From contig DAHUXX010000194.1 of NCBI GenBank assembly GCA_027306955.1, forward strand, positions 1 through 11,192: DNA of 11,192 nucleotides, written 5' to 3'. The notes below the pieces were generated by a model. That model made no database searches. It saw nothing but the letters and a program-made list of their open reading frames with translations, and was not told the DNA's origin. Numbering within the stretch: the stretch's first letter is position 1; the number at the start of each line of letters is the position of its first letter. Shown here in pieces: positions 1 to 6,905 of the stretch. Source of the DNA: Acetobacteraceae bacterium. GTDB lineage: Bacteria; Pseudomonadota; Alphaproteobacteria; Acetobacterales; Acetobacteraceae. A program made the translations under genes and the position numbers.

Positions 1-300
1 GGCTACACGATGCGCGAACTGCTGCTGGAGACCGCGCGCGCGATGGGCGCGACGCCGCGCCTGGTCGCGCTGCCGGACGGGCTGCTGCTCGCCGCCGGTG
101 TCGCGGGCTCGCTGTGGGCGCGGCTCGGCCTGCCGGCGCCCATGCTCACGCGCGGCAAGGCGCGCGAGATGCTGCACCGGGACTGGGCCGTCACGGATTC
201 AGAACATCTTCCCCATGCGGTGCATCGCCCGCGTATCGGCATCGCCGAGGGGTTTCGCGACACCGTCGCCTGGTATCGCGCCGCCGGCTGGCTGCGCTGA
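1..300 (+). CDS. NAD-dependent epimerase/dehydratase (SDR family), C-terminal part
   Basis: Frame 1 is open from the first base to a TGA at 298-300, giving the last 99 residues; the NAD-binding N-terminal half lies outside the window. The visible part resembles the C-terminal substrate-binding lobe of extended SDR epimerases/dehydratases. It has a 'YTMRELLLETARAMG' segment, where the sugar or lipid epimerases usually read YT-x-x-EL, then a hydrophobic helix, then 'APMLTRGKAREMLHRDW' and a closing 'AEGFRDTVAWYRAAGWL'. The latter pair of motifs is, as I recall it, typical of epimerases found in bacterial sphingolipid loci (CerR-like, reducing an oxidised ceramide intermediate). Its 3' neighbour is a convergent acyltransferase. 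Confidence is good for the SDR family and low for the ceramide role. The active-site YxxxK is outside the window. Confidence 0.72.
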   Translation, partial: GYTMRELLLETARAMGATPRLVALPDGLLLAAGVAGSLWARLGLPAPMLTRGKAREMLHRDWAVTDSEHLPHAVHRPRIGIAEGFRDTVAWYRAAGWLR

Positions 301-310
301 GCTACAGCGC
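294..310. terminator. Small hairpin spanning both convergent stop codons
   Basis: GCGCTG at 294-299 pairs with CAGCGC at 305-310 around a 5-base loop. The hairpin covers the TGA of the epimerase and the TAG of the acyltransferase, which are separated by one base. No T-run follows on either strand, so it is at best a weak bidirectional terminator or mRNA-end stabiliser. A 6-bp stem can arise by chance in such GC-rich DNA. Confidence 0.2.
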
Positions 311-1432
311 GCGCTCGTAGACGCGGTAGGTCTTGTAGGCGACGCCGCCGAGGCTTTCGTTGATGTGGCGCATCGGCCAATTGTCCTCCAGAATCCAGGA
401 CAACTCGACGCGCTCGAAGCCCATGCCGGCGGCGTCGCGGCGCACGGCGTCCATCAGCAGGAACGGCAGCAGCTTGCCGATCATGCCCTGCTGCGCCGCG
501 CGGCGGATGCCCATCAGTGGCACCCGAGCGGTCTTGAGGCCCTTCACCTTCAGTCGCCACAACAGCTTCGCCCAGCCGAACGGCAGCAGCCGGCCGCCGA
601 GATCGCGGATCGCCTCGTTGAGGTTGGGCAGGCAGACCAGGAAGCCCACCGGCTCGCCCCTGAGCGAGACGATGCTGACCAGGCGCGGGTCGAGCAGCGG
701 CTTCAGCGATTTGGCGAGGTGGTCCGTCTCGGCCTCGGAGAGCGGCACGAAGCCCCAATTGTCGGCCCAGGCATCGTTGAAGATCGCGGTGATGGTGCGG
801 ACTTCCTCGTGATAGCGTTTGAGGTCCAGGCGCCGCACCGAGACCTCCGCCGGCAACGGGCGCGCCAGCAGGCGCCGGGCGGAGGCGGGCAGGTCGACGG
901 TGACGTCGTAGAGATAGGCGAGCACGTCCTTCGCCTTGGCAAAGCCCAGCGCCTCCAGCCGCCTGCCGACATAGGGAAGGTCGTGGCCCATCAGCAGCAT
1001 CGGTGGGGTATCGAAACCATCGACCAGCAGCCCCGTCTCCTCGTTGATGTTGAGGTTGAAGGGACCCTGCATGCGCCGCATGCCGCGCGCGCGCAGCCAC
1101 GCGGCAGCGGTCTCGACCAGTGCCTGGAACACCTCCGGGTCGTCCTCGGCGGCGATCATGCCGAACAGGCCCGGGGCGTCCGGGTGCAGCGCGAGCGCCT
1201 GGCGGTCGACCTGGGCGCTGATCCGCCCCACGTCGCGCCCGTCGCGCCGCGCGAGCCAGAACTGCACCGCGGCGTGGGAGAAGAATGGGTTTTTCGCCGT
1301 CAGTGCGTCGAGCCGCTCCAGGTGCAGCGGTGCGACGTAATTGGGATCGTCGCGATGCAGGCGCCCGGGCAGGCGGATGAACCGGTTGAGCAGCGCGCGC
1401 CCCTCGACGGGAACGATCTCGATGCCGCTCAC
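302..1432 (-). CDS. GNAT-like N-acyltransferase (possible bacterial ceramide synthase-type)
   Basis: A 376-residue protein of a large GNAT-like acyltransferase family often annotated only as hypothetical or N-acetyltransferase. Visible features are an N-terminal 'RLHRDDPNYVAPL' block (residues 24-36), an 'NPFF' motif near 48-51, 'GRISAQVDRQ' (69-78), the highly recognisable 'GPFNLNINEETGLLVDGFD' block (123-141), and a C-terminal GNAT-like half ending in 'ESLGG..YKTYRVYE'. I chose the GTG start at 1430-1432 because GGAGG lies 5 bases upstream and homology-like sequence begins directly after it. A longer in-frame reading to 1549 adds a low-complexity basic tail starting inside a hairpin. Paired with an SDR epimerase, this recalls the acyltransferase/epimerase pair needed for Caulobacter ceramide synthesis, where the acyltransferase N-acylates the long-chain base. 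Function is inferred; the family call is firm. Confidence 0.8.
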   Translation of the reverse strand: MSGIEIVPVEGRALLNRFIRLPGRLHRDDPNYVAPLHLERLDALTAKNPFFSHAAVQFWLARRDGRDVGRISAQVDRQALALHPDAPGLFGMIAAEDDPEVFQALVETAAAWLRARGMRRMQGPFNLNINEETGLLVDGFDTPPMLLMGHDLPYVGRRLEALGFAKAKDVLAYLYDVTVDLPASARRLLARPLPAEVSVRRLDLKRYHEEVRTITAIFNDAWADNWGFVPLSEAETDHLAKSLKPLLDPRLVSIVSLRGEPVGFLVCLPNLNEAIRDLGGRLLPFGWAKLLWRLKVKGLKTARVPLMGIRRAAQQGMIGKLLPFLLMDAVRRDAAGMGFERVELSWILEDNWPMRHINESLGGVAYKTYRVYERAL

Positions 1433-1461
1433 GGTGGCCTCCGGCCGGGTTCTCGTGCCAT
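1429..1461 (-). other. 10-codon upstream ORF overlapping the acyltransferase start
   Basis: An ATG at 1459-1461 opens a 10-codon frame (MAREPGRRPP) preceded by GGAGAGG about 9 bases upstream. Its TGA (1429-1431) overlaps the acyltransferase GTG (1430-1432) as GTGA. This is the geometry of a translationally coupled leader peptide. The frame is short enough to be chance, and the GTG has its own Shine-Dalgarno site inside this frame. Confidence 0.3.
1438..1442 (-). promoter_or_regulatory. Shine-Dalgarno site fixing the acyltransferase GTG start
   Basis: GGAGG on the - strand, 5 bases before the GTG at 1432. This supports the short form of the protein over in-frame extensions further upstream. 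Confidence 0.6.
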
Positions 1462-1535
1462 GCCGTTTCACCTCTCCATCGTTCGCACAGTGGCCATCCG
1501 AGCGCGGCCGGCGCATTGCGGCAAGTCGTGGTGGA

Positions 1536-1562
1536 GGGCGCGGGCCCATGCGGCCCGCGCCC
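1536..1562 (-). terminator. Strong hairpin just downstream of the transporter operon
   Basis: An 11-bp perfect GC-rich stem (1536-1546 with 1552-1562) and a 5-base loop begin 7 bases after the stop codon of the binding-protein gene. It is the obvious candidate end of the importer operon. No T-run follows on the - strand, so it may act as a factor-assisted terminator or a 3' stabilising structure. Confidence 0.4.
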
Positions 1563-1568
1563 CGCCGC

Positions 1569-3092
1569 TCAGGTCCAGCTCGAGAGGTAGAAGCGCGGGA
1601 GCTCGTCCGGGAACGGCTCGAACTTCAACGTCCTCACGAAGGCGTAATAATCCACGAAAGTGAACAGCGGCAGCCAGTCCGCGTTGGCGGTGATGCGGTG
1701 GATCGCCTCGCCGTAGTATTTCAGCCGCTGCTGCGGCTCGTTCACCGACCCGCCCTCCTTCACCAGCTTCTCGATCACCGGGTCGCGCACGTAGTCGGCC
1801 TTTCCGCCGGTGAAATAGAACGGCAGGATCGCGGAGACGTCGTTGATCGAATAGCTGCCCCAGCTGCCGGCGTTCATCGGCGCCTGGCCGGAGAGCACTT
1901 TCTGCACCACTGCGCCGACCTGCAGCTGCTCGATCTGCGCATCGATGCCCACCGCCTTGAGGTAGTTCTGTATCGCGGCGTTCCAGGAGGGCAGCAGATA
2001 GGTCACCAGCGTGGTGGAGAAGCCGTGCGGATAGCCGGCCTCGGCGAGCAGCTGCTTCGCCTTCGCGGGATCGTAGGGGTAGTTGACCGCCGCCGACGCC
2101 ACGCAGCCGAACTGGGTCGGATAGCAGGGTGCCGCGATCGCCTCCGAGCCGCCCTGCACCAGGTCCTTCGCCATCGCCGCGCGATCGATCGCGTAGGAGA
2201 TCGCCTCGCGCACCTTGACGTTGGTCATCGGGTTGCCCTTGCCCGTGCGCCCTGCGGCGTCCATCTGCAGGTAGCCGATCCGCATCGAGGGCGCGCGCAT
2301 CGCCTCGCGCCCCGGCAGCGCGTTCAGGTTCGCGAACTGGTCCGGGTTGAACTGCCAGATCCAGTCCGCCTGGCCGCTGATGAAGGCGGTGAGCTCGCCC
2401 GCGGCGTCGAGCACCTCGGTGATCTTGATGTACTTGATCGCGGGCTTCCCCTTCGGGCTGCCGGCGTAGTAGCCGTCGAACCGCTCGAGGTCGATCTCGC
2501 TGCTGCCGTTGACGCGCGTGATCCTGTAGGGCCCCGCGCCGACCGGCTGCTTCGAATAGACCTCCGGCCCCACCTTCTCGCGGTACATCTTGGGATAGAT
2601 CGGCAGCACCATCGAGAAATACTCGATCGCCGCGGGAAAGATGTTCTTCAGCTCGATCCGCACCTGATGGTCGTTGAGCTTCTTCGCGCCCTTGATGAAG
2701 GCGAAATTGCTCGGCACCGAGACCTTGGGGTCGTGCAGGATCGTTTCGAACGTGTAGACAACATCGTCCGCGCCGAACGGGTCGCCGTTGTGGAACTTCA
2801 CGCCCTGGCGCAGCGTGAAGTCGATCGTCGTGGGTGTCGACAGCTTCCAGTCCGTCGCCAGCAGCGGCACGTTCTTGAAGGTGTGCGGGTCGCGATAGGT
2901 CAGCCCATCCCAGCACTGGTAGGCGACGATGAGGCCGGTGCGCAGGTTGTTGCGATAGGGATCCACATCGGGGATCGCGTCGCGCCAGGTGATACGCAGC
3001 GTGTCGCTGGCCTTGCCGGCGAATGCCGTGCCGGTCAGCTCTGGCATCGCGCCGATGGCTGCCGCGGTACCGAGGAAGGTGCGTCGTTTCAT
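1569..3092 (-). CDS. ABC importer substrate-binding protein, family 5 (peptide/nickel type)
   Basis: A 507-residue extracytoplasmic solute-binding protein that captures the substrate in the periplasm and delivers it to the permeases encoded upstream. The ATG at 3090-3092 is preceded by AAGGAG 6 bases upstream. The N-terminus MKRRTFLGTAAAIG carries a twin-arginine-like motif (KRRTFL) and a weakly hydrophobic core ending in AFA at 23-25, a likely signal peptidase site, suggesting Tat export. The family signature follows: 'LLATDWKLS' near 77-85 and 'TLRQGVKFHNGDPFGADDVVYTFE' around 93-116, a standard SBP_bac_5 block; the length fits the family (about 500-540). No lipobox cysteine is present. The gene is last in the operon, 19 bases after the F-type ATPase. 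Substrate specificity cannot be read from the sequence; peptides, opines, nickel chelates or imino acids are all possible for the family. Confidence 0.93.
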   Translation of the reverse strand: MKRRTFLGTAAAIGAMPELTGTAFAGKASDTLRITWRDAIPDVDPYRNNLRTGLIVAYQCWDGLTYRDPHTFKNVPLLATDWKLSTPTTIDFTLRQGVKFHNGDPFGADDVVYTFETILHDPKVSVPSNFAFIKGAKKLNDHQVRIELKNIFPAAIEYFSMVLPIYPKMYREKVGPEVYSKQPVGAGPYRITRVNGSSEIDLERFDGYYAGSPKGKPAIKYIKITEVLDAAGELTAFISGQADWIWQFNPDQFANLNALPGREAMRAPSMRIGYLQMDAAGRTGKGNPMTNVKVREAISYAIDRAAMAKDLVQGGSEAIAAPCYPTQFGCVASAAVNYPYDPAKAKQLLAEAGYPHGFSTTLVTYLLPSWNAAIQNYLKAVGIDAQIEQLQVGAVVQKVLSGQAPMNAGSWGSYSINDVSAILPFYFTGGKADYVRDPVIEKLVKEGGSVNEPQQRLKYYGEAIHRITANADWLPLFTFVDYYAFVRTLKFEPFPDELPRFYLSSWT

Positions 3093-3098
3093 GATCGT

Positions 3099-3104
3099 CT
3101 CCTT
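3099..3104 (-). promoter_or_regulatory. Strong Shine-Dalgarno site of the binding-protein gene
   Basis: AAGGAG on the - strand, 6 bases before the ATG. It is the best ribosome-binding site in the operon, in the only non-overlapping junction among its genes. It fits the need for more binding protein than membrane components. Confidence 0.6.
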
Positions 3105-3111
3105 CTGGTTG

Positions 3112-4056
3112 TCAGGTCGGAACGGATTGGACGAGGTGGCACTCGACATCCCCGCGGGCCGGCGCCTCGGTGGCACAGCGCGGGATCGCGACCGGGCAGC
3201 GCGGATGGAACCGGCAGCCGGCGGGAATATTCGCGGGGTCTGGCACCGCCTCGCCGAGCGGCAGGTCCGGCAGGCCGAGCCCCGGCTCCGGCGTCAGGAC
3301 GGAGGCGAGCAGCGCCTTCGTGTAGGGATGGTGCGGCGCCGCGAACACGGATTCCGCCGCGCCCCGCTCGACGACGCGGCCGAGATACATGATCGCGATC
3401 TCATCCGCGACATGCTCCACCACCGCGAGATTGTGGCTGATCATCACGAGCGTGAGGTTGAAGGAGGCGCGCAGTTCCGCGAGCAGGTTCAGAATCTGTG
3501 CCTGCACCGAAACATCCAGCGCCGAGGTCGGTTCGTCGCAGATCAGGATGCGCGGCTCCAGCACCAGCGCCCGCGCGATCGCGACGCGCTGGCGCTGCCC
3601 GCCGGAAAGCTGGCCCGGGTAGCGCGTCGCCATCTCGGGCGTGAGTCCGACGCGCGAGAGCATCGAGAGCGCCCGTTCACGCCGCTCGCTCCGCGCCACG
3701 CCCGCCGCGCGCAGCGGCAGCGCCACGATCTCGCCCACGCGCCGGCGCGGGTTGAGCGAGCTCGCCGGGTCCTGGAACACCGGCTGGATCAGCCGCGCGC
3801 GCGCCTGCCGGTCCATCGCTTGCAGCACCTGTCCGCCGACGCGCACGTCCCCGCCGCTGGGTGCCAGCAGGCCGAGCAGCAGCCGCGCGAAAGTCGACTT
3901 GCCGCAGCCGGATTCGCCCACGATGCCGAGTGCCATCCCCTCCGGCACCGTGAGCGACACGTCGTCCACCGCGACCACGCGCCGGCGCACGCCGAACGTG
4001 CCGGCGCGCTGGTTGAACACCGCCGAGACGCCATTCGCCTCGATCGCGGCGCTCAT
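3112..4056 (-). CDS. Oligopeptide/dipeptide-type ABC transporter ATPase, DppF/OppF type
   Basis: A 314-residue cytoplasmic ATPase, one half of the nucleotide-binding pair that powers import. Visible motifs are Walker A GESGCGKST (47-55), Q-loop Q95 in VFQDP, signature LSGGQ (150-154), Walker B ILICDE (170-175) with the catalytic Glu, the D-loop in SALD, and H-loop His208. The C-terminal extension typical of Opp/Dpp ATPases is present: HPYTKALL, then a cysteine-rich CX5CX6CX11C segment. The ATG at 4056 overlaps the stop of the D-type ATPase as ATGA (4 bases), and GGAGG lies just upstream. All catalytic motifs are intact. It could be called OppF, DppF, GsiA-like or NikE; the family level is certain and the substrate is not. 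Confidence 0.95.
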   Translation of the reverse strand: MSAAIEANGVSAVFNQRAGTFGVRRRVVAVDDVSLTVPEGMALGIVGESGCGKSTFARLLLGLLAPSGGDVRVGGQVLQAMDRQARARLIQPVFQDPASSLNPRRRVGEIVALPLRAAGVARSERRERALSMLSRVGLTPEMATRYPGQLSGGQRQRVAIARALVLEPRILICDEPTSALDVSVQAQILNLLAELRASFNLTLVMISHNLAVVEHVADEIAIMYLGRVVERGAAESVFAAPHHPYTKALLASVLTPEPGLGLPDLPLGEAVPDPANIPAGCRFHPRCPVAIPRCATEAPARGDVECHLVQSVPT

Positions 4057-5021
4057 GCCGCCTCCAGCCAGCCCGAGGCGAGCCGGCAGCGCCAGTGATG
4101 CGCGCCTTCCACGCGCTCAGCGACAGGTTCGGCGCATTCCTGCGTTGCGAATTCGCAACGGTCTCGGAAGGCGCAGCCGCGGAAACCCACCTCGGTGCGC
4201 GGCACGATGCCGGGAATGGTCGCGAGCTTCTCGCCGCGCCTTACCTTGCCCGGCACCGGGATCGCCCGCAGCAGGCCGCGTGTATAGGGGTGCAGCGGTT
4301 CGGCGAAAAGCTGTCCGACCGGCGCGTGCTCCACGATCTCGCCGGCATACATCACCGAAACGACATCCGCGATGCGCGCCACCACGCCGAGGTCGTGGGT
4401 GATAAGCAGCATTGCGAGACCGAGATCGCGCTTGAGATCGGCGAGCAGCTTCAGGATGCCCACCTGCACCGTGACGTCGAGCGCCGTCGTCGGCTCGTCG
4501 GCGACCAGCAGGTCGGGCTCACACAACAACGCGGTCGCGATCATCACCCGCTGGCGCAGCCCGCCCGAGAGCTGGTGCGGATATTGCCCAAGCCGCATGC
4601 CGGGTGCCGAGACGCCGACGCGCGTCAGCATTGCCTCCGCCCGCTCCACCGCCGCGGCGCGTCCCATGCCGCGATGCGCGCGCAGCACCTCCGTCATCTG
4701 CGAGCCGATCGTATAGGCGGGGTTGAGGCTGGTCATCGGCTCCTGGAAGATCATCGCCATGCGGTCCCCGCGCAGGCGGCGCATCGCCCGTTCCGGCAGG
4801 CGCGCGATGTCCTCGCCCGCGAAACGGATCGCGCCCGCCTCCCGCTTCGCGCCGCGCGGCAGCAGCCGCATCACCGCCAGCGCGCTGACGGATTTGCCGC
4901 AGCCGGACTCGCCCACCAGGCAATGCGTCTGCCCACGCTCGATGGCGAGGTCGATGCCGCGCACCGCCGCCATGGAACCGAACCGCACGCGCAGGTCGCG
5001 CACCTCGAGCACGGGGCTCAT
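4053..5021 (-). CDS. Oligopeptide/dipeptide-type ABC transporter ATPase, DppD/OppD type
   Basis: A 322-residue ATPase, partner of the F-type subunit. Motifs are Walker A GESGCGKSV (37-45), Q93 in FQEP, signature LSGGL (151-155; this subfamily often has LSGGM), Walker B LLVADE (171-176), TALD D-loop, and H-loop His209. The C-terminal part has HPYTRGLL and a four-cysteine CX5CX6CX15C segment. I chose the ATG at 5021 because it overlaps the upstream permease stop as ATGA and has GGGGAG 8 bases upstream. The frame stays open much further upstream, but that part runs through the permease genes in another frame and is not a real extension. Confidence 0.95.
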   Translation of the reverse strand: MSPVLEVRDLRVRFGSMAAVRGIDLAIERGQTHCLVGESGCGKSVSALAVMRLLPRGAKREAGAIRFAGEDIARLPERAMRRLRGDRMAMIFQEPMTSLNPAYTIGSQMTEVLRAHRGMGRAAAVERAEAMLTRVGVSAPGMRLGQYPHQLSGGLRQRVMIATALLCEPDLLVADEPTTALDVTVQVGILKLLADLKRDLGLAMLLITHDLGVVARIADVVSVMYAGEIVEHAPVGQLFAEPLHPYTRGLLRAIPVPGKVRRGEKLATIPGIVPRTEVGFRGCAFRDRCEFATQECAEPVAERVEGAHHWRCRLASGWLEAA

Positions 5022-5851
5022 CCACCGCTCTCCCCGCCGAGCAGGTCGCGCAGCCCGTCGCCCAGCAGGTTGATGCCCAGCACCAGCGCGAACAGCGCGA
5101 GGCCCGGAATCTCGATCACCCAGGGCTTGAAGAACATGTAGTCCTTGGCCTCGGCGATCATCAGGCCGAGGTCCGGCATCGGCGGCGGCACGCCGAGCCC
5201 AAGGAAGGACAGCGCCGCGGCGAGCAGGATGGCGATCGCCATGTCCACCGTCGCCACCACGATCAGGTGGTGCACGATGTTGGGCAGGATCTCGCCGAGC
5301 ACGATCCATCGCCGCGAGCAGCCCGCGCACCAGGCCGCCGCCACGTAGTCGCGCGAGGCCACCTGCCGCGTCGCCGAGCGCGAGACGACCGCGAAACGTT
5401 CCCACAGCAGCAGCCCGATGGTGAGCATCACCACCGTGAGCGAGCTGCCGACGAGGAACACCACCGTCAGCGCTACCAGGATGATCGGGATCGCGAGCCG
5501 GCAGGAGACAATGAACATCACCACCGCATCCACCCAGCCGCCGAAATAGCCGCCGAGCACGCCCAGCGTGGTGCCGATCAGCCCCGAGAGCACCACGGCG
5601 GTGAGCCCGATCATCAGCGAGATGCGCACGCCCAGCACCAGCCGCGCGAGATAGTCCCGCCCGAGCTGGTCGGTGCCGAACGGATGCGCCGGCGAACCGC
5701 CCGCCAGCCATTCCGGCGGCACGAAACGGTGCGCCAGGTTCTGCGTGAACGCATCGTGCGCCACCAGTGCCGGCCCGAAAATCGCGACCAGCACCGCGAA
5801 CCCCACGACGACCATGCCCAGCACCAGCGGCAGGCGCCTGACCGTCCTCAC
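5018..5851 (-). CDS. ABC transporter permease, DppC/OppC type
   Basis: A 277-residue inner-membrane permease. A first membrane helix (about 7-29) is followed by the hallmark periplasmic block HPFGTDQLGRDYLARLVLG (55-73) of DppC-type permeases. Further hydrophobic helices fall around 78-100, 108-134, 136-154, 192-215 and 240-265. The coupling (EAA) loop lies at about 168-190 but reads 'YVAAAWCAGCSRRW': the usual EAA glutamate is replaced and two cysteines are present. The start is the GTG at 5849-5851, which overlaps the TGA of the B-type permease as GTGA. The upstream ribosome-binding site is weak, as expected for coupled translation. It works as a heterodimer with the B-type permease. Confidence 0.92.
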   Translation of the reverse strand: MRTVRRLPLVLGMVVVGFAVLVAIFGPALVAHDAFTQNLAHRFVPPEWLAGGSPAHPFGTDQLGRDYLARLVLGVRISLMIGLTAVVLSGLIGTTLGVLGGYFGGWVDAVVMFIVSCRLAIPIILVALTVVFLVGSSLTVVMLTIGLLLWERFAVVSRSATRQVASRDYVAAAWCAGCSRRWIVLGEILPNIVHHLIVVATVDMAIAILLAAALSFLGLGVPPPMPDLGLMIAEAKDYMFFKPWVIEIPGLALFALVLGINLLGDGLRDLLGGESGG

Positions 5852-6765
5852 GCCCCGCGTACCCGCGGGTCGAGCAGCGCGCTCACGAGGTCGGAGGCCA
5901 CCGTGAGGCCGACGAAGATCAGCGAGAACAGCAGCACCACCGCCTGCACCACGGGGAAGTCGCCCTTGCCGATCGATTCCCACGCGAGATAGCCGAGGCC
6001 GTGGATGTTGAACACCACCTCCACCACCACGGAGCCGCCGAGGATGAAGCCGAGTTGCACGGCGGAGACCGCGACCACCGGCATCGCCGCGTTGCGCAGC
6101 GCGTGCTTGAGCACGATGGAGGCGCGGCTGAGCCCCTTCGCGCGCGCCGTGCGCACATAGTCCGCGCGCATCGCGTCCACCATGCCGCTGCGGGTGAGTC
6201 GCAGGATCACCGGGATCGCGACGAAGGAGAGCACGAAGGAGGGCAGGACATAGCCGGTCCAGCTCTCCACGCCCGCGATCGGCAGCCAGTGCAGGTCGAT
6301 GCCGAACCAGATGATGAGCAGCAGACCCAGCCAGAAGCTCGGCATCGCCTGGCCGAGCAAGGCGACGGCGCCGATGGCGATGTCGAACACCGTGCCCTCC
6401 ACCAGTGCCGCGGCGATGCCAAGCGGCAGCGCGATCACCAGCGCCAGCACGATCGCGAACACCCCGAGCCGGAACGTCACCGGGAAATGCGTCGCGATGA
6501 GGCTCGACACCTTCTCGTGGAACAGGAAGGAGCGGCCGAGATCGCCGTGTGCGGCGCGTGCCGCCCAGTCGTAGAACTGCACCGGCAGCGGACGATCGAG
6601 CCCGAGCTCGTGCTGGATCTTGGCGATCGCGGCGGCGCTCGCCTCCGGTCCCGCGATGTTGATCGCGAGATTGCCGGAGGCGCGGCTCAGCAGGAAACTC
6701 GCGATCAGGACGGTGCCACAGACAAGCGCCCCGAGCAGCAACGACCGGAGCAGGAATCGCAGCAC
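5848..6765 (-). CDS. ABC transporter permease, DppB/OppB type
   Basis: A 305-residue permease and the first gene of the importer operon. There is an N-terminal membrane helix (5-27), the family-typical LGLDRPLPVQFYDW...GDLGRSF segment (54-80) in the periplasm, a core of further helices from about 98, and a canonical coupling loop DYVRTARAKGLSR (202-214) that docks on the ATPases. It ends ALLDPRVRGA, as many DppB proteins do. I place the start at the GTG 6763-6765, with AGGGGGA 9 bases upstream. An in-frame GTG at 6828 would add 21 arginine-rich residues that look untranslated. A candidate promoter sits 73 bases further upstream. Confidence 0.92.
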   Translation of the reverse strand: MLRFLLRSLLLGALVCGTVLIASFLLSRASGNLAINIAGPEASAAAIAKIQHELGLDRPLPVQFYDWAARAAHGDLGRSFLFHEKVSSLIATHFPVTFRLGVFAIVLALVIALPLGIAAALVEGTVFDIAIGAVALLGQAMPSFWLGLLLIIWFGIDLHWLPIAGVESWTGYVLPSFVLSFVAIPVILRLTRSGMVDAMRADYVRTARAKGLSRASIVLKHALRNAAMPVVAVSAVQLGFILGGSVVVEVVFNIHGLGYLAWESIGKGDFPVVQAVVLLFSLIFVGLTVASDLVSALLDPRVRGA

Positions 6766-6775
6766 CGTATACGGT
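6764..6775. repeat. 12-bp perfect palindrome at the start codon of the first permease gene
   Basis: ACCGTATACGGT is fully self-complementary. It lies between the ribosome-binding site and the GTG start of the B-type permease. It could be an operator or a small mRNA hairpin that masks initiation. By chance about three 12-bp palindromes are expected in a window this size, so the position is the main point of interest. Confidence 0.3.
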
Positions 6776-6837
6776 CCCCCTTCGCGGCTGCGGATGACGC
6801 GCACTCGCCGTCTGGCGCGGCGGCACACGATGATGAA

Positions 6838-6866
6838 TTTATGGAAGCAGCCATCCCCGTCGTCAA
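6838..6866 (-). promoter_or_regulatory. Candidate sigma-70-type promoter of the importer operon
   Basis: On the - strand TTGACG (6861-6866, 5/6 to the -35 consensus), a 17-base spacer, and CATAAA (6838-6843, 4/6 to the -10 consensus). The site falls in one of the few AT-rich patches of the window, in the 140-base gap between the aconitase X gene and the first permease gene. It predicts a leader of roughly 65 bases. This would let the importer be transcribed separately from aconitase X. Confidence 0.42.
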
Positions 6867-6905
6867 TGCCGCAAGCCGCTCACGCAACGCCCGCGCCGAA
6901 TGGCG

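Noticed and set aside
1433..1549. In-frame upstream extension of the acyltransferase
   Set aside because: The added 39 residues are basic and low-complexity, the ATG lies in the loop of a hairpin, and a GTG with GGAGG 5 bases upstream begins right at the family-like sequence.
98..1663. Open frame of 521 codons on the + strand
   Set aside because: Antisense to the acyltransferase and overlapping the epimerase in another frame. The composition (His, Arg, Gln-rich) is that of a shadow frame.
1341..3392. Open frame of 683 codons on the + strand
   Set aside because: It runs antisense through the acyltransferase start and the whole binding-protein gene. Its product is low-complexity, arginine-rich and without recognisable motifs. 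Such frames are expected opposite GC-rich genes.
5852..6826. In-frame upstream extension of the C-type permease (and similarly 5022-5711 for the D-type ATPase)
   Set aside because: These stretches are other-frame readings of the preceding genes. The 4-base GTGA and ATGA overlaps give the natural starts and normal family lengths.
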